Assembly: GCA_023653785.1 (NCBI GenBank)
Contig: JAMKCH010011908.1
Span: forward strand, 1 to 64,000
Direction: 5' to 3'
Source: Ophioderma brevispina
Lineage: Eukaryota > Echinodermata > Ophiuroidea > Amphilepidida > Ophiodermatidae
Length of the DNA: 64,000 nt
Every line of letters starts with the position of its first letter. Position 1 is the first letter of the stretch. The notes under the pieces are model-generated. The model was not told where the DNA came from. It searched no databases and saw only the letters and a program-made list of their open reading frames with translations. This document shows, in pieces, positions 11,876 through 23,405 of this stretch. Made by a program: the position numbers and the translations under genes.

Positions 11876-12906
11876 TAGGTTTCTTTCTCTCAAAAACAAA
11901 AAGGTCACCTTCATGTGGAATTACACCACTAAATATCTCCCCATACAAAATGCCCTCTCATCAAACGTCAATTTCTCGGCTATAGTAGAAAGCGACTGGT
12001 TATTTCAAAACTGGATTTTTTGGGAAGATTAGGACCATAACCTTCAACAAAAATGAAAAAATCATATGAGGAAGGCTGATTTTTAGAGCTACAGAACATC
12101 AAAGATTTGCATGTTTTCAACACGCCCACACCTAGTTTGAAATGTTACTAGAAATTAGAATTGCACAGTTTCACTAAAAGCCTCAGAAATTATTTTTAAA
12201 AATGCACAGACAAAATCTTTACCACTGCACCCAAATGGTTTGTTACTGGTCCAAACATGATGATTAATTCAAATTTCATTTAAAGACACAACTTATCAAC
12301 ATTTTATGACTCCTCATTTCTGTCACATTTCAGACACCAACACCGTTTTGGCTCTGACGTCGTCTGCTACATACAGTTTATTTAGTGGTGAGGTTCCATG
12401 TAGTTTAGTGTTTAATTGATAGATAGACACCATAAGAAATGTGGAAACAGATTGAGCTAAGATGCGGGTCACAATTGCATAGCAAAGCCCATAGTGGAAA
12501 CGAAAGTAAAGGTTGTGGTATGACTAGTCCAAATGACCACAAAATACACCAGACTAATTGATTGGCCCCTTAGGGTATCAAAAGAGTATGTTCATCTGTA
12601 TCCAGTGGCAAGACAATGTTGAGATGACTAAAGATGACACTGGATGCAGTGGACTTTCTGATGTGTAAGGGACAATAAGGGTCTCACAAGGATAAAGGAA
12701 AGGGGTGTTTCCATAAGGTGACACCCTTTTCTGACATACTTTTCTGACACCCTATTAATTCGGAAACCTTCGATTTAAGCGATTACTTCCAAATTTTCAT
12801 ATTTTGACTCTTTCAGTGAATCACTGATAGTGTCTGTAAGTGTTAAAAAAAGCATGAAAACTCATTTTAAAAACGCTAAAATCCACAAATTAATCTCCTA
12901 GTTAAA
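11876..12906. other. non-coding stretch, nothing recognised
   Basis: AT-rich. ATTCTCC/AGGGTGTC-type words near 12700-12750 form a short local duplication (ACACCC, TTTTCTGACA). No coding segment recognised. Confidence 0.5.
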
Positions 12907-13149
12907 TTAATTTATTTTGTGGTATGATAAATTCGTTATGAGGTTCAGCGTTTCGGCTTCACACACCCAGCATGACACTTCGCGCATGGTATTTCCCATA
13001 CCATATCCATATCGGCGCTGAACCTCATAACTAATAATATGGGGATACACTGAGCCACCAACCATTGTATGTCCATGCGGGTCGATGTTGATGGTATCGG
13101 TGTCACTGTTCATCTCAGGGCTCAGGTGCTCGAACCTACCTAGTCAGCT
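12907..13149 (-). CDS. weak candidate coding frame, unknown product
   Basis: On the minus strand an open frame runs about 80 codons from position 13149 to a stop at 12907, with an ATG at 13113. It has protein-like composition, including stretches reading HGHTMVGGSVYPHIISYEVQ and RRYGYGMGNTMREVSCWVCE. I do not recognise any family. Against it, the same bases contain two nested perfect inverted repeats (12935-12950 with 13016-13031, and 12986-12992 with 12998-13004), which suggests a structural or transposon-end origin. No convincing splice sites were found. Confidence 0.15.
12935..13031. repeat. nested inverted repeat (cruciform-like)
   Basis: A perfect 16-bp inverted repeat, GTTATGAGGTTCAGCG at 12935-12950 against 13016-13031, encloses a second perfect 7-bp hairpin, ATGGTAT at 12986-12992 and ATACCAT at 12998-13004, with a 5-nt loop. 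The nesting makes a plausible cruciform or RNA stem. Confidence 0.65.
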
Positions 13150-13589
13150 AAGCTGAGTTTGACGAAAGCACTAAAACCTAGACAACTGGAAAGCTGAGAA
13201 GAAACGAACTAGGAAGAAGGAAAATGAGCTATGGGAGGTAGAGGTCGCTCAAATCCTTACTCTGGAACAAACCAATCCAGCCTACCACCTTATATATACA
13301 TTTACAGACAACATCTGCTGACTATAATTTCTATAGAAGACTTTAGGTAAAGTCCACTACAGCAGGAGTATGGATTTCAACTGGAACAGCCCATTGGGTT
13401 ACTTAATACATTTGAAATCCACAACCCCTCTGTGGAAGATTTAGGTTAAGCCCTCCACAGGGGAGATTTCAAAATTACCTGGTAGCATCACATAAATCTG
13501 TTCTCATGTGGTGAAATTTGGGTCATTACTCTGATCCTAAATTCAGGTGCAGTACTTTGGATTTCATCGGAATTCTATCTTTACATAAA
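13150..13589. other. non-coding spacer
   Basis: Nothing recognised. A short local repeat, GGTTACTTAATACATTTGAA and ATTTAGGTTAAGCCCTCCAC-type wording, has no clear unit. Confidence 0.45.
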
Positions 13590-13841
13590 GGTAGAATAAC
13601 TGTAAATAAAGGTAGAATAACTGTAAATAAAGGTAGAATAACTGTAAATAAAGGTAGAATAACTGTAAATAAAGGTAGAATAACTGTAAATAAAGGTAGA
13701 ATAACTGTAAATAAAGGTACAATAACTGTAAATAAAGGTAGAATAACTGTAAATAAAGGTAGAATAACTGTAAATAAAGGTAGAATAACTGTAAATAAAG
13801 GTAGAATAACTGTAAATAAAGGTAGAATAACTGTAAATACA
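13590..13841. repeat. 21-bp minisatellite, 12 units
   Basis: Twelve head-to-tail 21-bp units occupy exactly 252 bp. The unit starts GGTAGAATAACTGT and ends AAATAAA. Eleven units are essentially identical. Unit 7 (13716-13736) has G to C at its fifth base, and the final unit ends ACA instead of AAA. Because 21 is divisible by three, every stop-free frame repeats a heptapeptide (KGRITVN on plus), which explains the long frames on both strands. There are no spacers, so it is not a CRISPR array. Confidence 0.95.
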
Positions 13842-13871
13842 AAGTGGCAGTTTTTTGGCTTTCAACGGTAT

Positions 13872-14292
13872 ATCGGGGGGGGGGGGTAGGACACGATCTG
13901 TCGATTTGGGCATTGGGGATTTCCAAACGGTAATTTGGGGAACGGATGCGTGCATTTACTTTAGCAGTCTCTGTTCTCAGTGACATTACAAAAATCAGCT
14001 CTTAAACCTTCGTTAAAAGATCGTAGTGAGATCATTGATCATTTAAGAAAAATATGAAGGCAAAATCCATCAAGGTTGTGGAATAACCTCACTGACAAAA
14101 GTACAATTTCAATAACGGTCATTTAGATTTCATATTCGTGACCAGGCATAGCCTTTAGTCAGTCTAAGTCAAGTGTGACCATTCGATATGAGTAGCGCGC
14201 GTCCTACCTAAGTCTTGAATAAGACAGCAATGGGTTACGCCGGAAGATGATTTGTTCCGTTGCTGTTAGCGTTGGCCTGTCATACCCCCTGG
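13872..14292 (+). mobile_element. R6 hAT-like element, partial copy
   Basis: It starts at a G-run and GTAGGACACGATCTG, then follows the 20381-20929 copy: TTTGGGCATTGGGGATTTCC, CAGTGACATTACAA, GGTCATTTAGATTT, AAGTCTT and CGCTGTTGCTGTTAG-like sequence. The copy stops near 14292, a few bases before a MITE-3 insertion, and its right end is missing. Confidence 0.55.
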
Positions 14293-14297
14293 TATAT

Positions 14298-14998
14298 TTA
14301 AAGGACCATGGCCCGTTCGCTAATAGCCTATCTACAGAACCAGGTTTACCAAAGTGTCAAAATTTTGGTACAGAAGAAATGCTTACTCTTTTTTCATTTA
14401 CCCTGCAAAATCTTCGGGAATAGGAATGATTGTTTAGAAGCTATGAGTGGAAATGTTGCCCATTTTGGTCAAACCAATTATTATTAAGACACTATCAGTG
14501 ATTATCCCAAAAGATAAAAAATATTTAAAATTGTGGGAATAGCTTAAAGTGAAGGATAAGTCTGTAGGACTCCATAAGGTATATTTTCCAATGAAAAATT
14601 GCAGAAAAGGAAGAGAAATCAGCAATGTCGATGAGATGAATCCCATTCAAGTACATGTTGTAGTAATAGGTCCGTAGACAGTAATGACTAAACTATGGAA
14701 TTTTGTCCTTATTAGGCTGCTTCTAGACGTATCACTTGCAGGCATGGTAGGATCTTATACTTGTTCCAAAAATGACAAAAATCTGATTGATTTTTGATGA
14801 TTTTTCGATTCTGATTTAGCAAATCACTGAATGTGTCTCTGAACTTTACACTAGTACTCTATGGGGCATTACAAAAAAATGTTTTAACTCTCATATCAAA
14901 ATGGATTGAAATTTCAGCGCAGAACTTTATAGATGGTGTTAAGGCCATTCTACAAGATGAAAACTTAATTATGAAATAATCGGGCAATCTCCCTTTAA
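14298..14998 (+). mobile_element. MITE-3 copy, interrupted by MITE-2
   Basis: TTAA at 14298-14301 and 14995-14998. The left end AAGGACCATGGCCCG pairs with the right end CGGGCAATCTCCCTT. The interior follows the 41286-41651 copy, but the MITE-2 at 14484-14842 sits in the TTATTAT-TTAA stretch. Without it the element would be about 340 bp, the normal family length. Confidence 0.7.
14484..14842 (+). mobile_element. MITE-2 nested inside MITE-3
   Basis: The left end TTAAGACACTATCAGTGATT is well kept. The right end AATCACTGAATGTGTCTCTG is mutated and its TTAA is degraded to CTGAA. The intact MITE-3 at 41286 reads straight through the same point, so MITE-2 jumped into an existing MITE-3 at a TTAA. 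Confidence 0.7.
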
Positions 14999-15194
14999 AG
15001 TTAGTTGTTGCCATAGACCGAATGTAAAAATCAAAACCGAAAAATCTCAGAATCTAGAAATTGTGTCGCACACCATCTGCTCCTTACCTGCAATGACATT
15101 GTTAGCGCCCTCAGCATAGGTTAGGTGGACCATTGAAAGAGCCAATTATTTGGATAACCCATGCAATATGTGTTGTGTGCCATAGTGATGTGCA

Positions 15195-15899
15195 TATCGG
15201 CCTATCGTACATCCATCAAAATGAAATTGTATTTCCAGATCACCCCTGGAGGAAGTTTATGAGATAAGTTCTTCTGTTCCGTGATGATGTCAATATCGCA
15301 AATATCCAATTGGTCCTGCCAATAAACCAAGCCTCAAAAGGGAGAAAATTTTTGGTATTTTTTTTATCCAGTGGCGTAAAGGGGCATTCGTGATCCACAG
15401 CCTGTCCCCCCGATTTACCCTAAAAGGATGTGAGTTTTTATATCATCTGAACGTGGCCTTAGTAATACACGTGTGCCCAATCTTACGTGCAAATTCGGTC
15501 GCATCCTGTAAAGACATTCGCAATTTGTATTTTCTGTCCGTTAAACGGGGACAGGGTAAATGACAGCACGTAGCCTATGGGACCGTGGAAAGAGCAATTC
15601 TCATAACCACAAAATCGGAAGATCGGGATCACTCAAATTTTGGGAAAAGTTTTTTAAAGGATAGATCTAGTGATCAATGAATAAAAACAGAAGATGCTGA
15701 AATCACGAAATATGAAACTTCAATTAGCCCAGGGAGGGGGCGGGGTTGGCTAAAGTAGATTCTCTCGAACCCCGAGCCCTGGTCTAATTTGTGGACTCTT
15801 CCACAGCCTGTATCAGACAGACTAGGTCAAAGGTTCATTAGCTATGGAACTGCATTTTGTGTTTTTTACTATTAACTCCCTTGCTTGCTTTGTACATTA
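15195..15899 (+). repeat. segmental duplication copy 1, first segment
   Basis: Collinear with 29840-30195 after removal of the MITE-1 at 15377-15726. Shared landmarks are CATCCATCAAA, CCAATAAACCAAGCCTCAAAA against CAATTAAACACAGCCTCAAAA, TTTATCCAGTGG, CTGGTCTAATTT, GACTCTTCCAC, TATGGAACTGCATTTTGTGT and GCTTTGTACA. Copy 1 resumes at about 21128 after a 5.2-kb insertion. Confidence 0.7.
15377..15726 (+). mobile_element. MITE-1 copy with degraded ends
   Basis: Starts TAAAGGGGCATTCGTGATCC and follows the family to GAAACTTCAATTA, where the right end is mutated. Duplication copy 2 lacks it: CAGTGGACTTTAGCC at about 30030-30044 is the empty site. Confidence 0.65.
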
Positions 15900-18074
<2,175 letters not shown>

Positions 18075-18338
18075 AAGTAAGGCTGCCCCCCCCCCCAAAA
18101 AAAATATGCACCACTGTCACTGGGTAGGCCTACACATAGCGTCATAGACAATTCACACAACAAGTAACTCACACGTTTGCCATGCCTTGGTCAAGAAATT
18201 CTCAGGGCTAGGCCCAGACTAAATGTTATACACGTTCCCAGAAATAAGGAGTAATGTAATACTAACTCAGTCTTTACATGCTTTAGGCCTATGCACTGTG
18301 TTAAAAATAAAATGTGCACATCGCAACTGTTATCGCTA

Positions 18339-18537
18339 GTTCATGTATACCTCGTATGTATTGGCGTACGCGATTGGTCAATACGCGTCACATGACCATG
18401 TGTAAATTACCGTTTATACATGGCTGCCGATACGAACGCCGAAAGTGGTCAAAATCATGCAATTTCAGACTGAATTTGATATGTAATGATTTAATTTTGT
18501 AAGTAATAGTTAGTAAAAAAGTACGGTATACATGAAC
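18339..18537. repeat. 13-bp inverted repeat enclosing ~170 bp
   Basis: GTTCATGTATACC at 18339-18351 pairs perfectly with GGTATACATGAAC at 18525-18537. The right arm directly touches the 30-bp hairpin that starts at 18538. It may be the terminal repeats of a small MITE. Confidence 0.5.
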
Positions 18538-18606
18538 GGGGTTCATTCATAGTATTTTGGGTATGAACGTTGTTTATTCATACCCAAAATACTATGAATG
18601 AACCCC
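18538..18606. repeat. perfect hairpin, 30-bp stem and 9-nt loop
   Basis: The left arm 18538-18567 begins GGGGTTCATTCATAG and ends GGGTATGAA. The right arm 18577-18606 is its exact reverse complement. The loop is CGTTGTTTA. A related half-site (GTTTCATTCATAGTATG) occurs at about 28968-28984. It could be a foldback element end, a small-RNA precursor, or a palindromic cloning or sequencing artefact. Confidence 0.85.
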
Positions 18607-18884
18607 TAATTTATAGGCTTACCTTAATATAATTATGTTTCACATCATGTCGCATCATGTCACTTTTGGGGGCTTGTTGCTATTGACAAGGCTTATACTG
18701 ATGGTTGCTAGTGCTATAGGCTAATTTTTCTAAATAGTAATTTTTTACCTAAATCTCGTATATGATAGCTCGATTTTGATAACTTGTTTCATCAATAGAT
18801 GGCACCCTTTTCATAATTTCTTCAGCCTTCAGGGGAGGGCGGCTAAGAAATCCTAATTTTAGACGTTGCCATTGGTTTAACACG

Positions 18885-19605
18885 GGGGGAGGTGCCTGAT
18901 GTTCGATTATGATACTAGAGTTGGGATTTGGAGGTTGCCGAGCTCCTGTGGAGCTCTATGGAGAAATCCCTAAATCTGCATTAATATGCCTGATTGGTTC
19001 TTCCAAAACCGCTTGATGAATTCAATTTTTACCATACGGTACGAAGACAATTTTGAGCATTTTAAGCTATTTTAGGTGACTCATATCTTTAATTAAAACA
19101 CAAAAAAGCAAGCAATTTTGTTCTGCAAACTTTAAGTTCTTAGAAAAAATTTGGAGAAAAATGCATTTGAAAATTCAATTTTCGCGCCATTTCAAAAATC
19201 CCTAGACTGCTGAGAACGTTATTTATTCAAATTTAACCTCATTCTCATGTATATGGGATCCTACCACGCCTATTGACTCCACGAGGTCCGAGCACGAACG
19301 TATACAAACGCACACGAGACTGCGGCACTCATGGAACACAACGTATACCCGACGTATTGACAGGGTCTGGCTCATATCGCACCACATTTTGCTCAAATTT
19401 CCTTTCCAAGACCTGATTTGTCATAGTTGATCGCATTTTTTCGTGAAGTTAACGTATAAGATTCGTTTTATGGGCGTGGCTTTTTGCAGTAAACCGTTTT
19501 CGCACAGTTATGACAGAAAAATGACCGTATCATGAGCCTTTAACACCATAGAATCTATATACATGTTTACTGGGTATTATATAGAGTGCTAATTTACCGA
19601 GGGAT
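18885..19605 (+). repeat. R4 dispersed repeat, copy 2
   Basis: Matches 7995-8602 in order and orientation. It has about 100 bp extra (AAACCGCTTGATGAATTCAA to TTAAAACACAAAAAAGC) near its left third, which the first copy lacks. The right end TATAGAGTGCTAATTTACC is conserved. It lies inside the 5.2-kb copy-1-specific block. Confidence 0.65.
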
Positions 19606-19929
19606 GCCAAATAAATCCGACCTTCTCACCCCCCCTCCCCCCGGTTTATAACATGTAAAAGCGAGATCTTGATGAAAGATTCTGAATTTTTTATATGTTG
19701 TCAGGGCTGGTTGGATTACGGCAAATTTATCACAGCATGTCTGTACTCACGAGAAAAGTTATTGATACTTTGACCCATTTTTTGCATTATTAATTGGTCT
19801 CCTAACGATTTTAGGAAAGTGGTGGCATGAATTCCTGAAATAAAACGTGTGGATTTAACTTAAGCATATTTTGTGCTTTTACTGGCGGATTAACCCACAC
19901 GTGCATTTCCCTGTTTCAGGGCGAAATTT

Positions 19930-20215
19930 GAGTCAGCGAATAATAATAATGTTTATTTTTAACGCGCGACATATCACACGTAAACGTGCCAGGCGCTGTT
20001 CATTGCGGCAGCCATGAAAGGCCCTCAGCATATCAGAGAACCCATAATACCAGAACGATTTTATGCGAAGAAGCTCGATTTTAGAATCAGGAGGAAACAG
20101 AGTACCCGGAGAAAACCTGTCGGGAATGAGTAATGGATCGGAACTCAAATGTCACATAAGCCACGGAACGAGCCCCTGCCGGAATTGACCCAAGACCTCA
20201 ATTGGTGAAAGGCGA
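19930..20215 (-). mobile_element. retroposon 3' end with ATT-triplet tail
   Basis: On the minus strand the body (CTCTGTTTCCTCCTGATTCT, CGCATAAAATCGTTCTGG, GGCGCTGTTCATTG-type wording) ends in an ATTATTATT tail, seen on plus as AATAATAATAATG at about 19940-19952. This layout is typical of 5'-truncated LINEs or SINEs. No coding is present. It sits next to the R5/R6 composite. Confidence 0.5.
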
Positions 20216-20225
20216 GGGAAGATCC

Positions 20226-20986
20226 GATAAATCGCTAAATATTGGCAAATTTATACGCAAAAGTTTGTATCAATTTTGGATATGTTTATAAAAGAAAGTC
20301 TTGCAAACAAACTGTGCAACTCTCATTTTCTGAATCGCAAGGTAACTCGAGATACAGCCAAGATAGAACATGAATTTTCTCAAGGGGGGTAGGACACGAT
20401 CTGCTTGATTTGGGCATTGGGGATTTCCAAATGGTAATTTGTGGAATTGCTACGTGCATTTACTATGGCAGTCTCGAGCCCAGTGACATTACAACATCAT
20501 ATCTTAACCACTTTTTGTTTCAAAAATCTAGTATATCATGATAAGTTAGGAAAAAATTTAACTTCAAAATCGCGTCTGGTTAGTGGATTAACCCGTTTTG
20601 GGTTGCAAATAGTGTAATTTCCAATAACGGTCATTTAGATTTAAATATTTGCCAGGCCCTAGTCTTATAGTCCCAGTCTGTGGTAACCTCTCGAATGCGT
20701 AAGAGCCGCCCCTACCATTAAGTCTTTGAAACAGACTAGCACCCGGAAGTTTGATGCCATTTTGAATTCGCTGTTGCTGTTAGGTTGGCATGTCCTAAAA
20801 CGGGTGGCAAGAATTCGGAGCCAACTGCGGAAGGATAACAAAAGAATAGTCGGGAGTCAGCGCGAGGGGGTTGAAAAATGAAGGGAGATGCACTACATGG
20901 GGAAGTGAGCGACCCCCCCCCCCCCCCCCGAATTTTCTATACAAAGTCTATGGGAGGCGTTAAAAGGTGGTGGTGTGTACCCTAGA
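20226..20986 (+). repeat. R5 dispersed repeat interrupted by R6
   Basis: The left part 20226-20380 and the right part 20930-20986 together match the reverse complement of 11377-11590. The break falls at GAATTTTCT, which is present on both sides of the inserted R6 element. The continuous copy has ATATTTTCTATACAAAG at this point. Confidence 0.6.
20381..20929 (+). mobile_element. R6 hAT-like element with 9-bp flanking repeat
   Basis: The element starts CAAGGGGGGTAGG and ends in a long C run, so its ends are inverted G/C-runs. It is flanked by GAATTTTCT at 20372-20380 and at 20930-20938. A duplication of 8-9 bp fits hAT-type insertion. At 549 bp with no transposase frame it is non-autonomous. 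A partial relative lies at 13872-14292, and a short third piece (GGCCGGACACGATCTGCTGG) at about 21013-21032. Confidence 0.65.
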
Positions 20987-21407
20987 AAGAATAATACGAC
21001 TTCAACCAGGGGGCCGGACACGATCTGCTGGATTTGGGCATTGGGATTTTGCATGCATTTTCTATGGCAAATATGACAGAATGAAACGTGTAATTGAGCG
21101 CGGCTCGCTTCTCATGTTCTACCTGCATCATATTATCACTACTTTCACACAAGTTCCATGTCCTGCTTAGTCATGTACATGCTATACTCAGTCAAAAGAA
21201 TCACTGGTCGCTTTTGCTTGACCTTTGACCCTATTAGGTGTATGTCTCTGCAGGGGGTTTAACCTTGCAGTATATTTGATTAAAAAACTTCAAATATTTT
21301 TAATTTTTTTGCTGATATTTTTATGTTTTTTTAAGAAATGGTTTAAAATCTGTGTGTTTAATAGTGTATGTGTTTAAAATTGCAGGCCTTGTGTAGTAGG
21401 TTTGAGC

Positions 21408-21761
21408 TTAAAGGGTCATTTCGTGAGCCACAGCCTCGTCCCCAACTTACCTAAAAAAAAAATGAGATTTTTTTATTCACTGAACTGTTGGCCTAAGTAT
21501 AGTATGTGTGCCAATTCTTACGTGCAAATTCGATCTGGTCTTGAAAGATAGGAAATTTGTGGTTTTGTATTTTCTGTCCGTAAAGGACGAAATTAAAACA
21601 CAGTGGCCTATGATGAGCGTGATACAAAGTGTGCATAACATCAAAACGTACCGTCTGAATCAACTGAAATTTTTGAAATAATCTTTTCCTTTTTTCTCTG
21701 ATATCACCTAGCGAACCATGAACAAAAAATGAGGTGTTAGGATCAAGAAATGCACCTTTAA
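21408..21761 (+). mobile_element. MITE-1 insertion with matching empty site
   Basis: TTAA at 21408-21411 and 21758-21761, ends AAAGGGTCATTTC and GAAATGCACCTTT. Copy 2 of the duplication reads TTTGAGCTAATAAAAG at about 30461-30476, the unoccupied target apart from a lost T. This directly supports TTAA-targeted insertion after, or excision since, the duplication. Confidence 0.8.
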
Positions 21762-22309
21762 TAAAAAGTCTTACAAAATGACTTCAGTTGTGATGCTACC
21801 ATTTCAAGTGATTTCTCTCTGTATTATTTCTATTTTCCTCTGCTAATAAAGACTAAGTGTCTTTTGGAAGCTGACATTTGTTTTGCATCACTGCTCGTTA
21901 AGTAGCTAAGAGCCAAGTGAGAGCTAACGAGCAGTAGCATCACACTGTCAACAAACATCCCAAGTGAGACGTGTTTTCGATAATTAAAAATCAGGGCAAA
22001 GAACGGGAGGAAAAAATCAATATGAAAGTTAACTGTCATTTTTTTTCAATTCTTCTTCTGAGAGAATAATTGATATGATATGCTTAAGTGTGTGACCTCG
22101 TTGATTTCCCAAGAGGGTTATAAAGTTTTTTTTCAGTGTAACTTTTGAGGATGATTTAAGTGATTAAAAAACTTCAGAGCCAGGCAGCAGTTGGGGGGTG
22201 TTGGTGATGTGCATTTCAGAAACTCGACAGGTGATGGAATGTAGATCCGAAGGTGGTTTATGAAGATTTGATTGAGGACAAACATGGGTCATAGGGAGGG
22301 GGTTGTCAT

Positions 22310-22560
22310 GGGGGGCTTTTGCCCCCCAATTTTTTTTCTTGCCCCCCCAATTTTTTTTCTTGCCCCCCTAGTTCCCCCCCCCCCCCCCCCCCCCGGCCAA
22401 AGAAAAATGAGGGATTTGGGCAAAATTTGGCGATTTGGGTCCAAAAATCACCAAATTTTTGGGAAAATATTTCATACTTTGCCCCCCCCCCCCCCAGAAT
22501 TTCACTTTTTCCCCCAAAAAAATTACTTTTTCCCCCTGTTGCCCTCCCAGAAAAAGAGGT
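22310..22560 (+). repeat. C/G-homopolymer-rich low-complexity repeat
   Basis: Alternating GCCCCCC and TTTTTTCTT words, a ~19-base C run near 22375 and a further C run near 22483. A 182-residue P/F-rich frame crosses it and is an artefact of composition. A comparable patch occurs at 62750-62850. Copy 2 lacks it. Confidence 0.7.
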
Positions 22561-23337
22561 CTGGTGCCGCCACTGGTGCTATAGCCCCCTCTCAAACACA
22601 ATCTCTTACCATACTTTTACAAGGAAAAGATGAAGTAGTTTCCGAAAGATCTGTTCCATATATGGTGTGTGTGTGTGTGTTGATAATTATGCAAACGTTG
22701 CATCCGTATTGCCCAATTTCAGGTTGGTGTAGTTCAAATTTAAAAAGAATAATTCAGCTAATCTACCCTGCAGAAATGTCTGATTCAGATGGCAAAAACT
22801 TTCTTGTCCGCCTACTGTAAAACTTCCATTATAATCAAAACTTATTGGTTTTTTTTGTGTTATGAGCCAATTTAGTAACCCCAAACAAACAAAAATAGTA
22901 ATAAAAAGGGGGAAAGTGGAGCATTTTCTTTGCCTCTAACCCCAACTCCACTTTACTTCCTGTGATCAAACCGCAATGATTAAAGAAAATATTCAAATTC
23001 AATCCATTTGCGAGTAGAGGTTCAAAACATAGCCCGAAACTCTGGTATTTCTTTTCAATTCCATAAATACATAATTCATGCCCTCATATACATAAGTACA
23101 ATCAAATTTGTGATTTAAACGCAGACAACAATAGGAATGAGCTCTGAGTGCTCCAAGATTAGATTTCAAAACCTAGTTGATTTTTGTTAAAAGTTCCCCA
23201 GTGAGAATTCTTACATTTTGACAATTCATTTCTTTCTTATGTCATTCTTAAAATAAAGTATTTTTATATTAATGGGTTTTAAGTCAGCATTTATTATTAA
23301 TGTTATTTTGGTGCCTGTGTTTGTTACTTTGTCTTTG

Positions 23338-23405
23338 CCCACAGCACTCAGTCATGCCCAGAGCGCCATATAAATGTCCATTACTATTGTTATTGAATGT
23401 GTACT
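23338..23405 (+). repeat. LINE-like tail motif, duplicated
   Basis: CACAGCACTCAGTCATGCCC is followed by AGAGCGCCATATAAATGTCC and an ATTACTATTGTTATT-type triplet tail. The sequence recurs at 32672-32738 in copy 2. Wording ending GCGC-ATATAAATG-TCC with an ATT-rich tail resembles CR1/L2-type 3' ends. It predates the duplication because both copies hold it. Confidence 0.45.

Noticed and set aside
13590..13841. CRISPR array or repeat-protein gene
   Set aside because: Units are directly head to tail with no spacers, and long frames occur on both strands simply because 21 is a multiple of three without stops. A minisatellite explains everything.
22272..22820. 182-residue frame, the longest in the window
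   Set aside because: It runs through C, G and T homopolymers, giving P- and F-rich low-complexity peptide, and the duplicate copy lacks the segment. Not a gene.
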